A DNA stretch of 64,000 nt from Fimbriimonadia bacterium (GTDB taxonomy: Bacteria > Armatimonadota > Fimbriimonadia > Fimbriimonadales > GBS-DC). Below are positions 9,256-20,100 of the stretch, piece after piece; the first letter of the stretch is position 1, and each line of letters begins with the position of its first letter. The DNA is taken from the NCBI GenBank assembly GCA_026129765.1, contig JAHCHP010000004.1, forward strand, positions 107,859 through 171,858, written 5' to 3'. Position numbers and translations under genes: made by a program. Below the pieces are notes generated by a model. The model did no database searches. It saw only the letters and a list, made by a program, of their open reading frames with translations, and was not told where the DNA came from.

Positions 9256-9717
9256 ATGGAAAAGGAGCTGTTTTACCAGGCGTGTCGGAAGCATTTTGGC
9301 TACTTGATCGATGAATTTGGTTATCATGAGGGCTCGAAAGAGGCAGACTCTTGGACGCTGGCGGTCTACTTTGTGGGTCAGTCCGCATATGCGCGCGTGA
9401 GTTTAGAATGGGAATATTCGGGCGTGTTTGTGGAACTGGGGCGGGTCGTAAATGGGCAGCCCATGCGCAATCCGATCATCATCCGCGAAGACAGCGAACT
9501 GAATATGTTCACGCTGGATGATGTCTTGGCTTTGCGCGCGCCCGATTTAAGCTTGAGTCCGATTTTCAAATCGGAACAGGAAATTGTGAATAAAATCGCA
9601 ATCTATGCGCATGCATTGCGCGCGCACGCGCAAGATATTTTAGTAGGAGACTTCTCGCTTTTCCCTGCCCTGGAAAGGGTTGTGAAAGAGAGGGCGCGCG
9701 CATTGAAACAACATTAG
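9256..9717 (+). CDS. Candidate immunity protein for the upstream RHS toxin
   Basis: This is a 153-residue cytoplasmic-looking protein with no signal peptide. It lies 28 bases after the toxin-tailed RHS gene and 12 bases before the next RHS gene. No family is recognised by eye. It is moderately acidic in its first 115 residues and ends in a helical, basic segment (LERVVKERARALKQH). Small unknown genes directly after a polymorphic RHS toxin are usually the cognate immunity proteins, so that role is inferred from position only. The ATG at 9256 has no strong ribosome site. Confidence 0.6.
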   Translation: MEKELFYQACRKHFGYLIDEFGYHEGSKEADSWTLAVYFVGQSAYARVSLEWEYSGVFVELGRVVNGQPMRNPIIIREDSELNMFTLDDVLALRAPDLSLSPIFKSEQEIVNKIAIYAHALRAHAQDILVGDFSLFPALERVVKERARALKQH

Positions 9718-9729
9718 GAGAGGATCAAT

Positions 9730-12700
9730 ATGTTTAAGTGGTATCTTTTGGGCGTAGGGTTCATGGCGTTTGTGCTATTGTCTAACAGCGTATCTCACGC
9801 GCAGTTAAGCAAAGCGCAGGCAGAGTTGAAGGGCTACGAGTTGCTGGAAAAAGGCAGACGCCTGTCTCGAACGTGGCAGTTCGCGGAGGCAGTGCCTGTC
9901 TACGAGCAGGTCGCGAAGCTCTATCCCAAAACGGATGCGGCGTCTGAGGCGCATTGGTATATTGGCAATTACAACGCGCAGGCGCATAAACGGCTTCGAA
10001 CCGCGATCAAGCATTACGACATCGCCATTAAAATCGCCTCGGAAGAGTGTGAATTCGGGGATTATGCCCGCTTGGATCGCGCGCGCGCCTACTATTTATT
10101 AGGCGAATATGAAATCGCGCTGAAACAGTTCGAGTCTATTTTGAAAGAGAGCGCAAACGAAGAGGTCACCAAACCTTCCGCCGCCTACAGCGCGCTTTGC
10201 CAGATGAAAATGGGAGCGCGGAAGAAAGGCGATGTGCCGACCGTTCGGCTGAATGAGGACGCGCTTTGTGGACCGCGCTCGCTGCAAGCTCTGGCGTCGG
10301 CAAACGGTAAATCAATCACCCTGAAAGCGATCCAATCCAAAGTAAAGTCCTCAGGCAAAGGCGTTACTTTACAGCAATTGTTGTCAGGCGCAAAATCGAT
10401 AGGACTGCCCGCTTATGCGGTTCGATTAACCATCGATGATTTGAAACGCGCTCCCATGCCCGCGGTCTTATGGGTGCTGGAAAGTCACTTCACGGTTGTG
10501 AAATCGGTGAAGAACAACTTAGTGACCTTACAGGAACCCGGCAAAGCAGCGCAAACGATTCACCTGCGCGACTTGGCGACTTTTTGGGGAGGCGAGGCAT
10601 TGATTGTCACGAGATCTACTCCGCGCTTCAAACAGATCAGCGCGCAGGAGATGAAGTTGGTATGGGGAGGCTCCCACTTAGGCAATCCCGGTCCGCCCGG
10701 TCCTGGCGGTCCCGATGACCCAGAGAATGATCCACCCGGCGATGACCCCGTCAATATGACGAACGGCAACCAGTTTTTGAATCCTCCCCCTGATTTGATT
10801 TGGAACAACACGATTGGGACTCCCGTGATTGTTCGCCGGTGGTTCAATGCGCAGTTGAGTTACAACGGCAATTATGGCGCGGGCTGGACGAATAATCTGG
10901 ATATAAACCTGCGCTTAGATGCCAGTCAGAACGCGACGGTGATGCGCGCCAATGGACGGATGGATACCTTCACTTGGACCGGCTCCAACTTTATACCGCC
11001 TCGCGCCGTGGATGATACGCTGATCCGCAATGGCGACAATACGCATACCTTGATTGAGAAACGAACGCTCAATCGCTATCTCTTTAACGAATTTGGACGG
11101 TTGGCGCAGGTCACCGACCGGAACGGCAATCAACTAACTATGACCTACCAGCAGATCGGTCAGCCGGGCGATCCCGGTTTCCGCCTGCTGTTGACTCGCG
11201 TTCGCGACGCTTCCGGGCAAGATACGGTTTTCACTTACAATGCCAGCAACTTGTGCGAGCGCATCACCGATCCGTCGGGACGGTTCGTTCAATACACCTA
11301 CAACGCGGCAGGCAGATTAACGGTCGTTACCTTGCCTGATGGCTCGATTTACCGCTACACTTACGGTCCGTTTATCATCTCGCGCATAGAGACCCCGTTT
11401 GGAGCATGGAACATGACCTCAGGTTCCAGAACTGAACTGCTCTATACCATCGCTGACCCCCAGGGACGGACAACGACTCACACTTACCAAACCCCCCAAG
11501 GATATGGACAGTATGTCGACGCGAGAGGCAACACTTGGCGCATGCATTTCAACGCGAATGGCAGCCATACAGGAACCACAAACCCGCTCGGTAAACGCTC
11601 CACCTATGTTTACGATGCGCAATCGCGCATGATCCGCGCCGTCGACGAAAACGGGTTTGCTCAGCAGTTCGGCTACGATGCGAGCGGCAATGTCACCAGC
11701 TTTGTCGATGCCAATGGAAAGCAATGGACCTACCAATACAACAGCAATAATAATCTAACCTTGGCTCGTGACCCGCTGGGGAGAGAGACGCGCTGGGTCT
11801 ATGACGCGAACCAAAACATGACACAGTTCATTGAGCCAAACGGCGCAACTTGGGTTTATACCTATGACTCGCGCGGCTTGTTGTTGACGGCTCGCGACCC
11901 ACTCGGGAATCTGACCACTTTCGGTCCTTACAATGCGTTCGGAAAGCCCTTAGAGATGCGTTTGCCCAACGGCTCGATAGTCCGGTACACTTACGATGAG
12001 CGCGGGAATGTGGCGACGCGAACGGATGCGAATGATCGGGTTTCCTTGTCCCAGTACGATTCTATGAACCGCCTGACCCAAATCACTTACCCGGATGGAA
12101 CCACTCAGCGCTATGCCTATAACTGCTGCCGGTATGGGACGACCTACGATGAATATGATCGCGCGACCACCTACCAGTATGACGGTTTGGGGAATGTAAC
12201 CTCGATCACCGATCCCAAAGGCGGCATTACCCGATATGAGTATGACGAGGTCTATAACCTGCGCCGGATTACCGATCCGAACAACAACGTGACGCTGTAT
12301 ACTTACAATGCCGCCAACCGTCTGACGCAGATGACCATCGCGAACGGAACCGCCGCCGCGATCACCGAACAGTACCAGTATGACCATACCGGACGATTGA
12401 CAGGGCGCATAAATGGCAACGGCACTTTGATTAAGTATAACTACGATCCGGGGGGAAATCTCCTCAGCGTTACCTCGCCCGACTATTTCGCGACTTTCAA
12501 TTATGACGCGGTGGGGAACATCATTCGAATGTCAGACCCGGTTGGAAAGCACACGCTTCGATATGATGCCAATAATCGCGTGGTTTCTTACACCGATCCA
12601 TTCAATGAGAGCGTTCGCTATACCTACGATTTGATGGGGAATCGCAAAACTATCACGACCCGTCTGGGTGTTGCGCGCTACTATTACGACGTGAACAATC

Positions 12701-14049
12701 GTTTGGCGCGAATCAACACGCCGCTCGGCAACTATGTTTATCGATACGACCCAGCAGGCGACCTCATTGAAGTCACAGGACCTGCTCACCGTACCCTTTA
12801 CACATATGACGCGCGCGGGCGGGTGACCTCGGTTCGGAACTTGTTGACCAACGGCACTCTCATTTCCAGCCACGAGTATACTTTGGATGTCGCCGGAAAC
12901 CCTGTTCGCCTAACCGAGTTCAACGGCACGGACATTCTCCGAACAAATTTCATTTACGACGAGTTGCAACGCCTCATTCAAGAAGTTCGGACAGGCGGCG
13001 CAGAGCCATACGCCTATCGATATAGTTATGATGCGGCGGGCAATCGTCTGACCATGACAGATTTGGCAACAGATCAAACCACGAACTACACCTACAACGC
13101 GGCAAATCAGTTGCTGACTGAGGGCAATGTCAGTTATGCTTATGATGGAAACGGCAACATGATATCCCGAACCGCTCCTTCGGGCATCACGCGTTATTTC
13201 TGGAACGGCATCGACAAACTCACTCGCGTGGAATTGGCAGGCGGCGGCGCAGTCAATTATGGCTACAACGCGCAAGGCAAACGCGCAACGCGAACAGGAA
13301 CGGGAGGCAATGTCAATTACTTGATCGACCCGGTTCTGGAAGCGGCGACTGTCCTGATCGCAGCAGGCAGCGGTAATCCTATTCACTACTACCCAAGTCC
13401 TGATGGGCTGGCGGTTTCAGAAATGCAAGGCGCGACGGGGCGCAGCTATCTCTTTAACCGTTTGGGCAGCGTATCCGCGATTATCAACAATGCAGGAACG
13501 GTGACGGCGCGAGGCGATTATGACGCTTGGGGCAAGGGCATTGGCGCCAGCGCGCCCGGCGCGCGCGGTTATGTGGCAGAGTATGGCTACTGGACAGACC
13601 CGCAATCGTCGCTCGCGCTGCTCAATGACCGCTGGTATGACCCACAAGTTGGACGGTTTATTTCCCGTGATCCGATTGGCACGGAGGGCGGTCTCAACCT
13701 GTACGCATATGCGGACGCTTCGCCGACCCGCTTGATCGACCCCTTGGGGCAGGCTCCGGGCTTGGCATGCGTGAACACTTGCGCCGCGGCTCACCGGACA
13801 GACATCGCATTGGCAGAGACCCCCGATCAGAAACGCAAAGCCGAGTGCGAACGCGAAAAATGCATCCTCAAGTGTCAAGGACAAGTCGACCGTGTTCCCC
13901 GCCCGACCTACGGTCCGCCGGGACTATTTTACGGCGCAAGACAGATTTGCCGGTTCTTAACGGGCAGCGGCTGGTGTATTCCCAAAGACCCGCCTCCGGG
14001 ACCTCCCGGCGGTCCGGGTGGACCTTGTGATGATGGGAAGGAAGAGTAA
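9730..14049 (+). CDS. Secreted TPR-C39 peptidase-RHS repeat protein with Cys-rich tail
   Basis: This 1,439-residue paralogue of the 4746 gene keeps the same order and numbering: signal peptide, TPR-like region, C39-like domain with Cys180 (LCGP) and His253 (SHFTVV), WGGSHLG with Gly313-Gly314, Gly/Pro linker, and RHS repeats up to VGRFISRDPIG. The two differ across most of their length. However, a block of about 65 residues (TMTYQQIGQPGDPGF through VQYTYNAAGRL) is almost identical. The last 100 residues are different: eight cysteines, a basic-acidic helix (DQKRKAECEREKCILKC) and a Pro/Gly end. No immunity-sized gene follows, so this may be a structural or adhesive form. The ATG is preceded by TTAGGAGAGG. 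Confidence 0.87.
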   Translation: MFKWYLLGVGFMAFVLLSNSVSHAQLSKAQAELKGYELLEKGRRLSRTWQFAEAVPVYEQVAKLYPKTDAASEAHWYIGNYNAQAHKRLRTAIKHYDIAIKIASEECEFGDYARLDRARAYYLLGEYEIALKQFESILKESANEEVTKPSAAYSALCQMKMGARKKGDVPTVRLNEDALCGPRSLQALASANGKSITLKAIQSKVKSSGKGVTLQQLLSGAKSIGLPAYAVRLTIDDLKRAPMPAVLWVLESHFTVVKSVKNNLVTLQEPGKAAQTIHLRDLATFWGGEALIVTRSTPRFKQISAQEMKLVWGGSHLGNPGPPGPGGPDDPENDPPGDDPVNMTNGNQFLNPPPDLIWNNTIGTPVIVRRWFNAQLSYNGNYGAGWTNNLDINLRLDASQNATVMRANGRMDTFTWTGSNFIPPRAVDDTLIRNGDNTHTLIEKRTLNRYLFNEFGRLAQVTDRNGNQLTMTYQQIGQPGDPGFRLLLTRVRDASGQDTVFTYNASNLCERITDPSGRFVQYTYNAAGRLTVVTLPDGSIYRYTYGPFIISRIETPFGAWNMTSGSRTELLYTIADPQGRTTTHTYQTPQGYGQYVDARGNTWRMHFNANGSHTGTTNPLGKRSTYVYDAQSRMIRAVDENGFAQQFGYDASGNVTSFVDANGKQWTYQYNSNNNLTLARDPLGRETRWVYDANQNMTQFIEPNGATWVYTYDSRGLLLTARDPLGNLTTFGPYNAFGKPLEMRLPNGSIVRYTYDERGNVATRTDANDRVSLSQYDSMNRLTQITYPDGTTQRYAYNCCRYGTTYDEYDRATTYQYDGLGNVTSITDPKGGITRYEYDEVYNLRRITDPNNNVTLYTYNAANRLTQMTIANGTAAAITEQYQYDHTGRLTGRINGNGTLIKYNYDPGGNLLSVTSPDYFATFNYDAVGNIIRMSDPVGKHTLRYDANNRVVSYTDPFNESVRYTYDLMGNRKTITTRLGVARYYYDVNNRLARINTPLGNYVYRYDPAGDLIEVTGPAHRTLYTYDARGRVTSVRNLLTNGTLISSHEYTLDVAGNPVRLTEFNGTDILRTNFIYDELQRLIQEVRTGGAEPYAYRYSYDAAGNRLTMTDLATDQTTNYTYNAANQLLTEGNVSYAYDGNGNMISRTAPSGITRYFWNGIDKLTRVELAGGGAVNYGYNAQGKRATRTGTGGNVNYLIDPVLEAATVLIAAGSGNPIHYYPSPDGLAVSEMQGATGRSYLFNRLGSVSAIINNAGTVTARGDYDAWGKGIGASAPGARGYVAEYGYWTDPQSSLALLNDRWYDPQVGRFISRDPIGTEGGLNLYAYADASPTRLIDPLGQAPGLACVNTCAAAHRTDIALAETPDQKRKAECEREKCILKCQGQVDRVPRPTYGPPGLFYGARQICRFLTGSGWCIPKDPPPGPPGGPGGPCDDGKEE

Positions 14050-14068
14050 CAATCGGTGTTTGTTTCAT

Positions 14069-14098
14069 CATTCTCGCGAATGCGGGAACCCAAGGACA
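14069..14098 (+). repeat. Degenerate copy of the GCGGGAAT hairpin repeat
   Basis: CATTCTCGCGAATGCGGGAA followed by CCCA resembles, on the opposite strand, the end of the window (CATTCCCGCGAACGCGGGAA followed by TCCA). It lies in the gap after the second RHS gene. Confidence 0.5.
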
Positions 14099-14101
14099 GA
14101 T

Positions 14102-14124
14102 GGTCTCCGAGATTTTCGGAGACC
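14102..14124 (+). terminator. Hairpin after the second RHS gene
   Basis: GGTCTCCGA (14102-14110) and TCGGAGACC (14116-14124) form a perfect nine-pair stem with a five-base loop. There is no T-run, only GGAAAAG, so this may be a weak terminator or a stabilising hairpin between 9730-14049 and the giant gene at 14164. Confidence 0.5.
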
Positions 14125-14163
14125 GGAAAAGAATGGCTTTATTAGAGAAAGAGGGCTTGAAAA

Positions 14164-17100
14164 ATGAATCGACGACAATTGAATGGGCATGCTTGGATTG
14201 CGTTGCTTGCAGTCCTGTTTGCGTGGCTGTGTCAAATCCCATCCGCATGGGCAGTTGGCTCCATTACTGGAGCGATCACCAAGAACAGCGCGCCCATGAA
14301 CGCGCCTTACGCGCCGTTTTTGGATGTATTTGACAGCTTGGGCAGGCTGCGAACCTCCTCTGTCAACGCGAGTGGTCAATTCACGGTGAACGATCTTGCT
14401 CCGGGCAGCGCGTCGGTCAATGTGTATGCCGCGCCCAATCGCTATATCGGCTTCCGAAATGTGACGGTGATCAATGGTCAGACCGTTACCTCTAACTTCG
14501 ATTGGTCAGTCGGTTCTATCAGCGGGCGTGTGCAGCGGGGAACCACTGCGCTCGCGAATGCGCGTATCGAAGTTTCCGATTCTAACAATAATCTCTTTCA
14601 AGCGACCACGAACGCCAGCGGCGATTTCACGATTAACGACCTGACGGTTGGCACGGTGAACATCTATCTGCATGACGCGAATGGTCTCTTTTTAGCGTAT
14701 ACAACAGCCGTCGTGACCCGCGGGCAGACCACCACGGTCAACTTTAATTTGCCGCGCAGCGGGCGTGTGACAGGGACCGTCACCAAAAATGGCGCTGTGA
14801 TTCAAGGCGCGCGCATCGATGTCTTGGATGTGGATGGCAACTGGTTCACACAAAACACCAACGCCAGCGGAACCTATAACATTCAGAATGTCGCGCCCGG
14901 CGCAGCGACCGTTTACTGTTTTACGCCGGACGGGATAGAAGTGGAAATACGCCAAGTGACCGTCCCTGTCAACAATGCGGTGACCGCCGATTTCGCCTAT
15001 AGCACCGGCACGATCCAAGGCAATGTCCGCCGGGGCGGTGTGGGCGTTCAGAATGCGGTTGTGATCACCGATCGCGGCGAGCAGGCGACTTCGGCTGCGA
15101 ATGGTTCCTACACGATGGAAGCCATATCAGGGCAAAAACAGCTCACTTGCTACTCGCAAGATGGCTATCTCATTGGGACCGGCAATACGAATCTGCCTGC
15201 GGGCGGCTCGCGAACCGTTCATTTTGATTGGAATGTGGGCAATGTCCGGGGCGTGATCACGCGCGGGGGGCAACCGCTGGTCGGCGCAACCGTTCGGCTG
15301 GATGCGATTACAGGCGAAACCTTCTTTGGGGTGGCAAACGGTTCTGGCAATTACCTTATCGAGACAGTCCCTGTGGGAGATGTGGACGCGACCGCGCGCA
15401 CGGCTGAGTACTTTTTCATCGGACGCCAACAAGGCACGCTGAACGCAGGCGCGGAACTGGTGCTCAACTTTGTTTATGCAGGCACTTATGGCGATCCCGA
15501 TCCGTTCAATCCGACAGGTTCCAATACAACGACAATCCGAGTCACCGACGCGCCCAACCAGACCGGTATCACGGTCGATTTATTGGGAATCAATGGCGGG
15601 TGGCGATGGACCACAAACAACACGAATCGGATTGCGTTGACCGAGACTCCGGTCGGGTCCGGCAACTATCAAGGCACTTGGAGCGCGAATGCCAGCTCGC
15701 CGGTGGGACAGTCTATCTGGCAGGATGACACTTATACTATTCAGGTGTTTGACCCGAATGGTGTTCGAGTGCCGGAATTGGACGGACAGGTCGCGGTGCG
15801 AGGTGTCGCCTCTATCACGCCTTCCAGAACCACCTTGACATTGGGAGTCGATACGGTGCAGATCGATGTGCAATGCGCGCCCTCTTTGGAGAACTTAGAG
15901 TTGCGCATTTCACGCGGCGCGACAGTGATTCGCGCTTTGCCTTTAACCGGTGGAGCATCCCGCAGTGTGGTGTGGGACGGCAGAAATACGGCTGGCAACT
16001 TGGTTTCAGGCGGTAACTATACGATGCGCGTGTTCAATACGGTCAGTAATCGCGGTTATGCGGTTTCCCAACCGCTTCGGGTGCAAGCGAATGTCACCTC
16101 CTTGACCGCCGCGCCTGACCCCTATACATCGAATGGCTGCACGAACTTGGTCATCAACGTGACTGCAACTCCGAACCAAACAGGCGTTCGCGCGCGGATC
16201 GTTCATCCGACCGCGGGTGACTTCTTAGTGAACCTCACCGAAACCTCTGCCGGGTCTGGCTCCTACACCGGGCAATGGACCGGCATGAACGCATCAAATC
16301 AGATACTGCCTGACGGCGACTTGACGATTTTCTGGCGCGATCAAGATAACTTAGATTCGCCCGTTACAAGAACAGTACGGTACCGAAGTATCGACTCGAT
16401 TTTCGTAACCCCAGAACCCTTCTTTGAGCCGACGCTTAGCGAAACGGCAACCATCACCGTCAGAACCAATGCCGTTACGGGGCTGAACTTAGAAGCGCAG
16501 ATTTATACGGGAACAACCCTCATCCGCGCGCTTCCCATGACCGAGAGCGCAGGAACCTATACCTGTGTTTGGGACGGCTTGAACACGGGCGGATCGCTGC
16601 CTGCCGCAGGGACCTACACGGTTCAAATTTTCAACAGCGACTGCAACCCGAAACGCCGTTATACACTGACCTCCAGCGTGATTTTACGCCAGCCTCGCGT
16701 GATCTTTGTCAACGCGAACGCTCCTGGACCGACCTTCAATGGTCAAACATGGGCAACGGCTTACCGGACGCTGCAGGAAGCGATTACGAACGCGGGCGCA
16801 TCCGGTGAAATCGATATTTGGGTGGCGCAAGGAGCCTACAATGAGCGGTTGACCGTTCGCGCTGGGATCGGCATGTACGGTGGCTTTGCTGGCACAGAAG
16901 TCCGCAGGAATCAACGCGATTTCCGCAATCGTGAAACGATCATCGATGGTCAACGGGGCGGAGTCGTCTTGAACTTCACAAGCCCGAACATCAACACGGT
17001 GTTGGATGGCTTTACCATTCGCAACGGTCAAGGAACCACTGGCGGTGGCGTCTTGCTGAACGGTATTATGACGATCGCGAACTGCCGGTTTATCGATAAC

Positions 17101-20100
17101 CGCGCTGCCAGCGGCGGCGGCATCCACACCACGGGCGCAGCCACCTTCATCAATAATTTCTTTATCGGGAACGGCGCGTCTGCAACAGGCGGCGGAATCC
17201 ATGCGACAACAAATGTCTCGATCATCAGCTGCGTTTTCCAGAATAACTACGCGCAAGACGCGGGCGGTGGTATTCATTTAACCAGTGGAACTGCAACGCG
17301 AATTATCAACAATACGCTGGCAGAGAATTATGCGCTGCAGGGCGGCGCGGTCTCTATTGCGGGCGGCACGAACACCCTGTTTGTGAATAACCTGTTCGCT
17401 TACAATTCATCGGGGCTTAACCGCACATCTGGCACAATGATTATTCGTAACAACTGCGCCTTCGGGAATGAAGATTATGATTATAACGGTCTGGACAACC
17501 CCACAGGAACCGATGGCAATATCAGCGCGAATCCGCTGCTGGCAGATGTACCGAACCGGAACCTGCATATTCAACCCAACTCGCCTTGCCGTAATGCGGG
17601 CGATAACAGCGTGATCCCGGTAGGCTGGGTCGATATGGACGGTCAGAACCGATTGCTGGGCATCCGGGTGGAGATCGGTGCGGACGAAAGCAACGGGACC
17701 AACTGGACTCCTGCCAATCCGAAGGTTCTGTTTGTTCGGGTCAATGGGAACGACAACAGCACCGGATTGAACTGGAATCAAGCCAAGCGTACCCTCACGG
17801 GCGCGTTGGCGGCGGCGAATGCTGCCGATGAGATTTGGGTGGCGCAGGGAACCTACATCGAGCGGATCACGCTTAAGCATGGCGTAGGCATCTATGGCGG
17901 TTTTAATGGAACCGAAACCCTCCGCAGCCAGCGTAATCCAGTCTCTAACTTGACAATAATAGACGCGCAGCGCGCGGGGACTGTGGTAACGGTTCCGGCT
18001 GGCACGCTCCAAACTACGGTGTTCGATGGTTTCATCGTTCGCAATGGGCAGGCAGCGAATGGCGGCGGGCTGAACTTATATGCGACTTCGGCGACCATAA
18101 GCGGCAATCAAGTCGAGAACAATATCGTCACGGCAGGGGGAGGCGGTCTGTTTGCCTCCTTCTCTTCGCCCATCATCCAGAACAACGACTTCATCGCGAA
18201 CAGCGCGGTGAATGGCGGAGGCGTTCATCTGGCGACTTGTGTTGGACAGGTGGATGGTAACGAATTCTTCATCAACAGCGCGACCTCCGGCGGCGGTTTC
18301 TATGCCACTACCAGCCCGGGCGCAACCTTAACGAACAGCATGTTCATGCAGAATAACGCTACCAATGGCGGCGGCGCATTCCTCACGGCTAATTTTGGGG
18401 GAGTGGATAACTGTCTCTTTGCCATGAACAGCGCAACCACATCGGGCGGCGGGCTGAGTGTGAATTCCACCACCACGACCGTCGCGAACTGCGACTTTAC
18501 AGGGAATTTTGCCTCTTCTTCGGGCGGCGGCGTCTTTTCCACCGGGAATGTCGTCTCTTACTTGAGGAATCTGTTCACGGGCAACTCTGCAGGTACGGAT
18601 GGCGGCGGCTTATACCTGACGAGCGCGGTTGCCGGTTCGGTCGTCGCGAACAACACCCTCAACAGCAATTTCGCGCTGGGCAATGGGGGCGGGTTCTTCA
18701 TGAATGCCGGCAATGCGCTGGTGGCAAACAACACATTCGTTTCCAATTTCGCCCAACAAGGGGGCGGTGTGGCTCTCAATGCAGCAATCACCTCGACCGT
18801 CGCCAACAATTTGATCGCGTTTAACAGCTCTGGATTGGCTCGTACCGGAACCGGCACGCTGACCCTCTCGGTCAATAACAACTGCGTTTTTGGGAACGAG
18901 GTTTATCAATTTGCGGGAATCACCGACCCCACCGGTTCCAATGGCAACCTGTCGGTGGATCCCTTGTTAGCCAACCGCTTTGATGGCAATCTGCATATCC
19001 AGCCGACCTCGCCTTGCCGGAACGCGGGCGATAATTCGGTCGTCGTCGCGACTTGGCGCGATATGGATAATCAGAACCGTATCCTGAATGGGACGGTCGA
19101 TATCGGCGCGGATGAGTCGGATGGCACGAACTGGCCTGGACCCAACTTCACCATCATTCGGGTACGAACCACCGGAAACGATAGTAATAACGGCTCCGCT
19201 TGGAACCAGGCAAAACGCACGATTGCTGGCGCGCTGAGCGCGGCGGTCCCCGGCGATGAGATTTGGGTGGCGCAGGGAACCTACAATGAGCGCATTACGC
19301 TGCGGTCGGGAGTCGCGCTGTACGGAGGCTTCAACGCGACCGAGACCCAGCGCGATCAGCGTAATTTCGTTACGCGCATAACCATTATCGACGGTCAACG
19401 CGGCGGATCGGTGGTAACTCTTCCGAACGGCTCGACGGCAGACACAATTTTGGATGGTTTCACGATTCGCAACGGGCAGGCAGTCAACGGCGGCGGTATC
19501 TTCAGTAATGGCAGTTCCGCGCGCGTGCAAAACTGTTTGATAACGAACAATATCGCGACAACGAGTGGCGGCGGCGCTTACTTCACAGCGTCTACCCCAG
19601 CGCTCGTTGCCAATTCCTTTACCTTTAACAATGCGGTGAATGGCGGCGGGCTTTTTGCGATTAGCAGTAATGTGAATTCAAGCCAAAATGTCTACCAGTT
19701 TAACAATGCGACCAACGGCGCGGGCGTTAATGCGGGTGTAGGTGGAGTGATCAACCTGAACAACGATACCGTGCAGCAAAACAGCGCGGTCACCAACGGC
19801 GGCGGCGTCTTTTCGGGCGGGGTTGTTAATCTACAAAACAGTCTTATAGCGGAGAACAGCGCAACCACTGGCGGCGGCGCATATAACTCTAGCTCAACGT
19901 TGGATATACGTAACAGCTCGATCTCTAACAACCTTGCCAGCGGTCAGGGCGGTGGTTTCTTTGCTACGGGTGGCACATCGCGGATTCTCTCCAGCACGAT
20001 CAGCGGAAACCGGTCCGTTACGGAGGGCGGCGGCGGCTGTTTCAACAGTGTGACCAGCGCAAGCGGCTCTGTGGTTGCGAACAATATGGTCGTGAATAAC

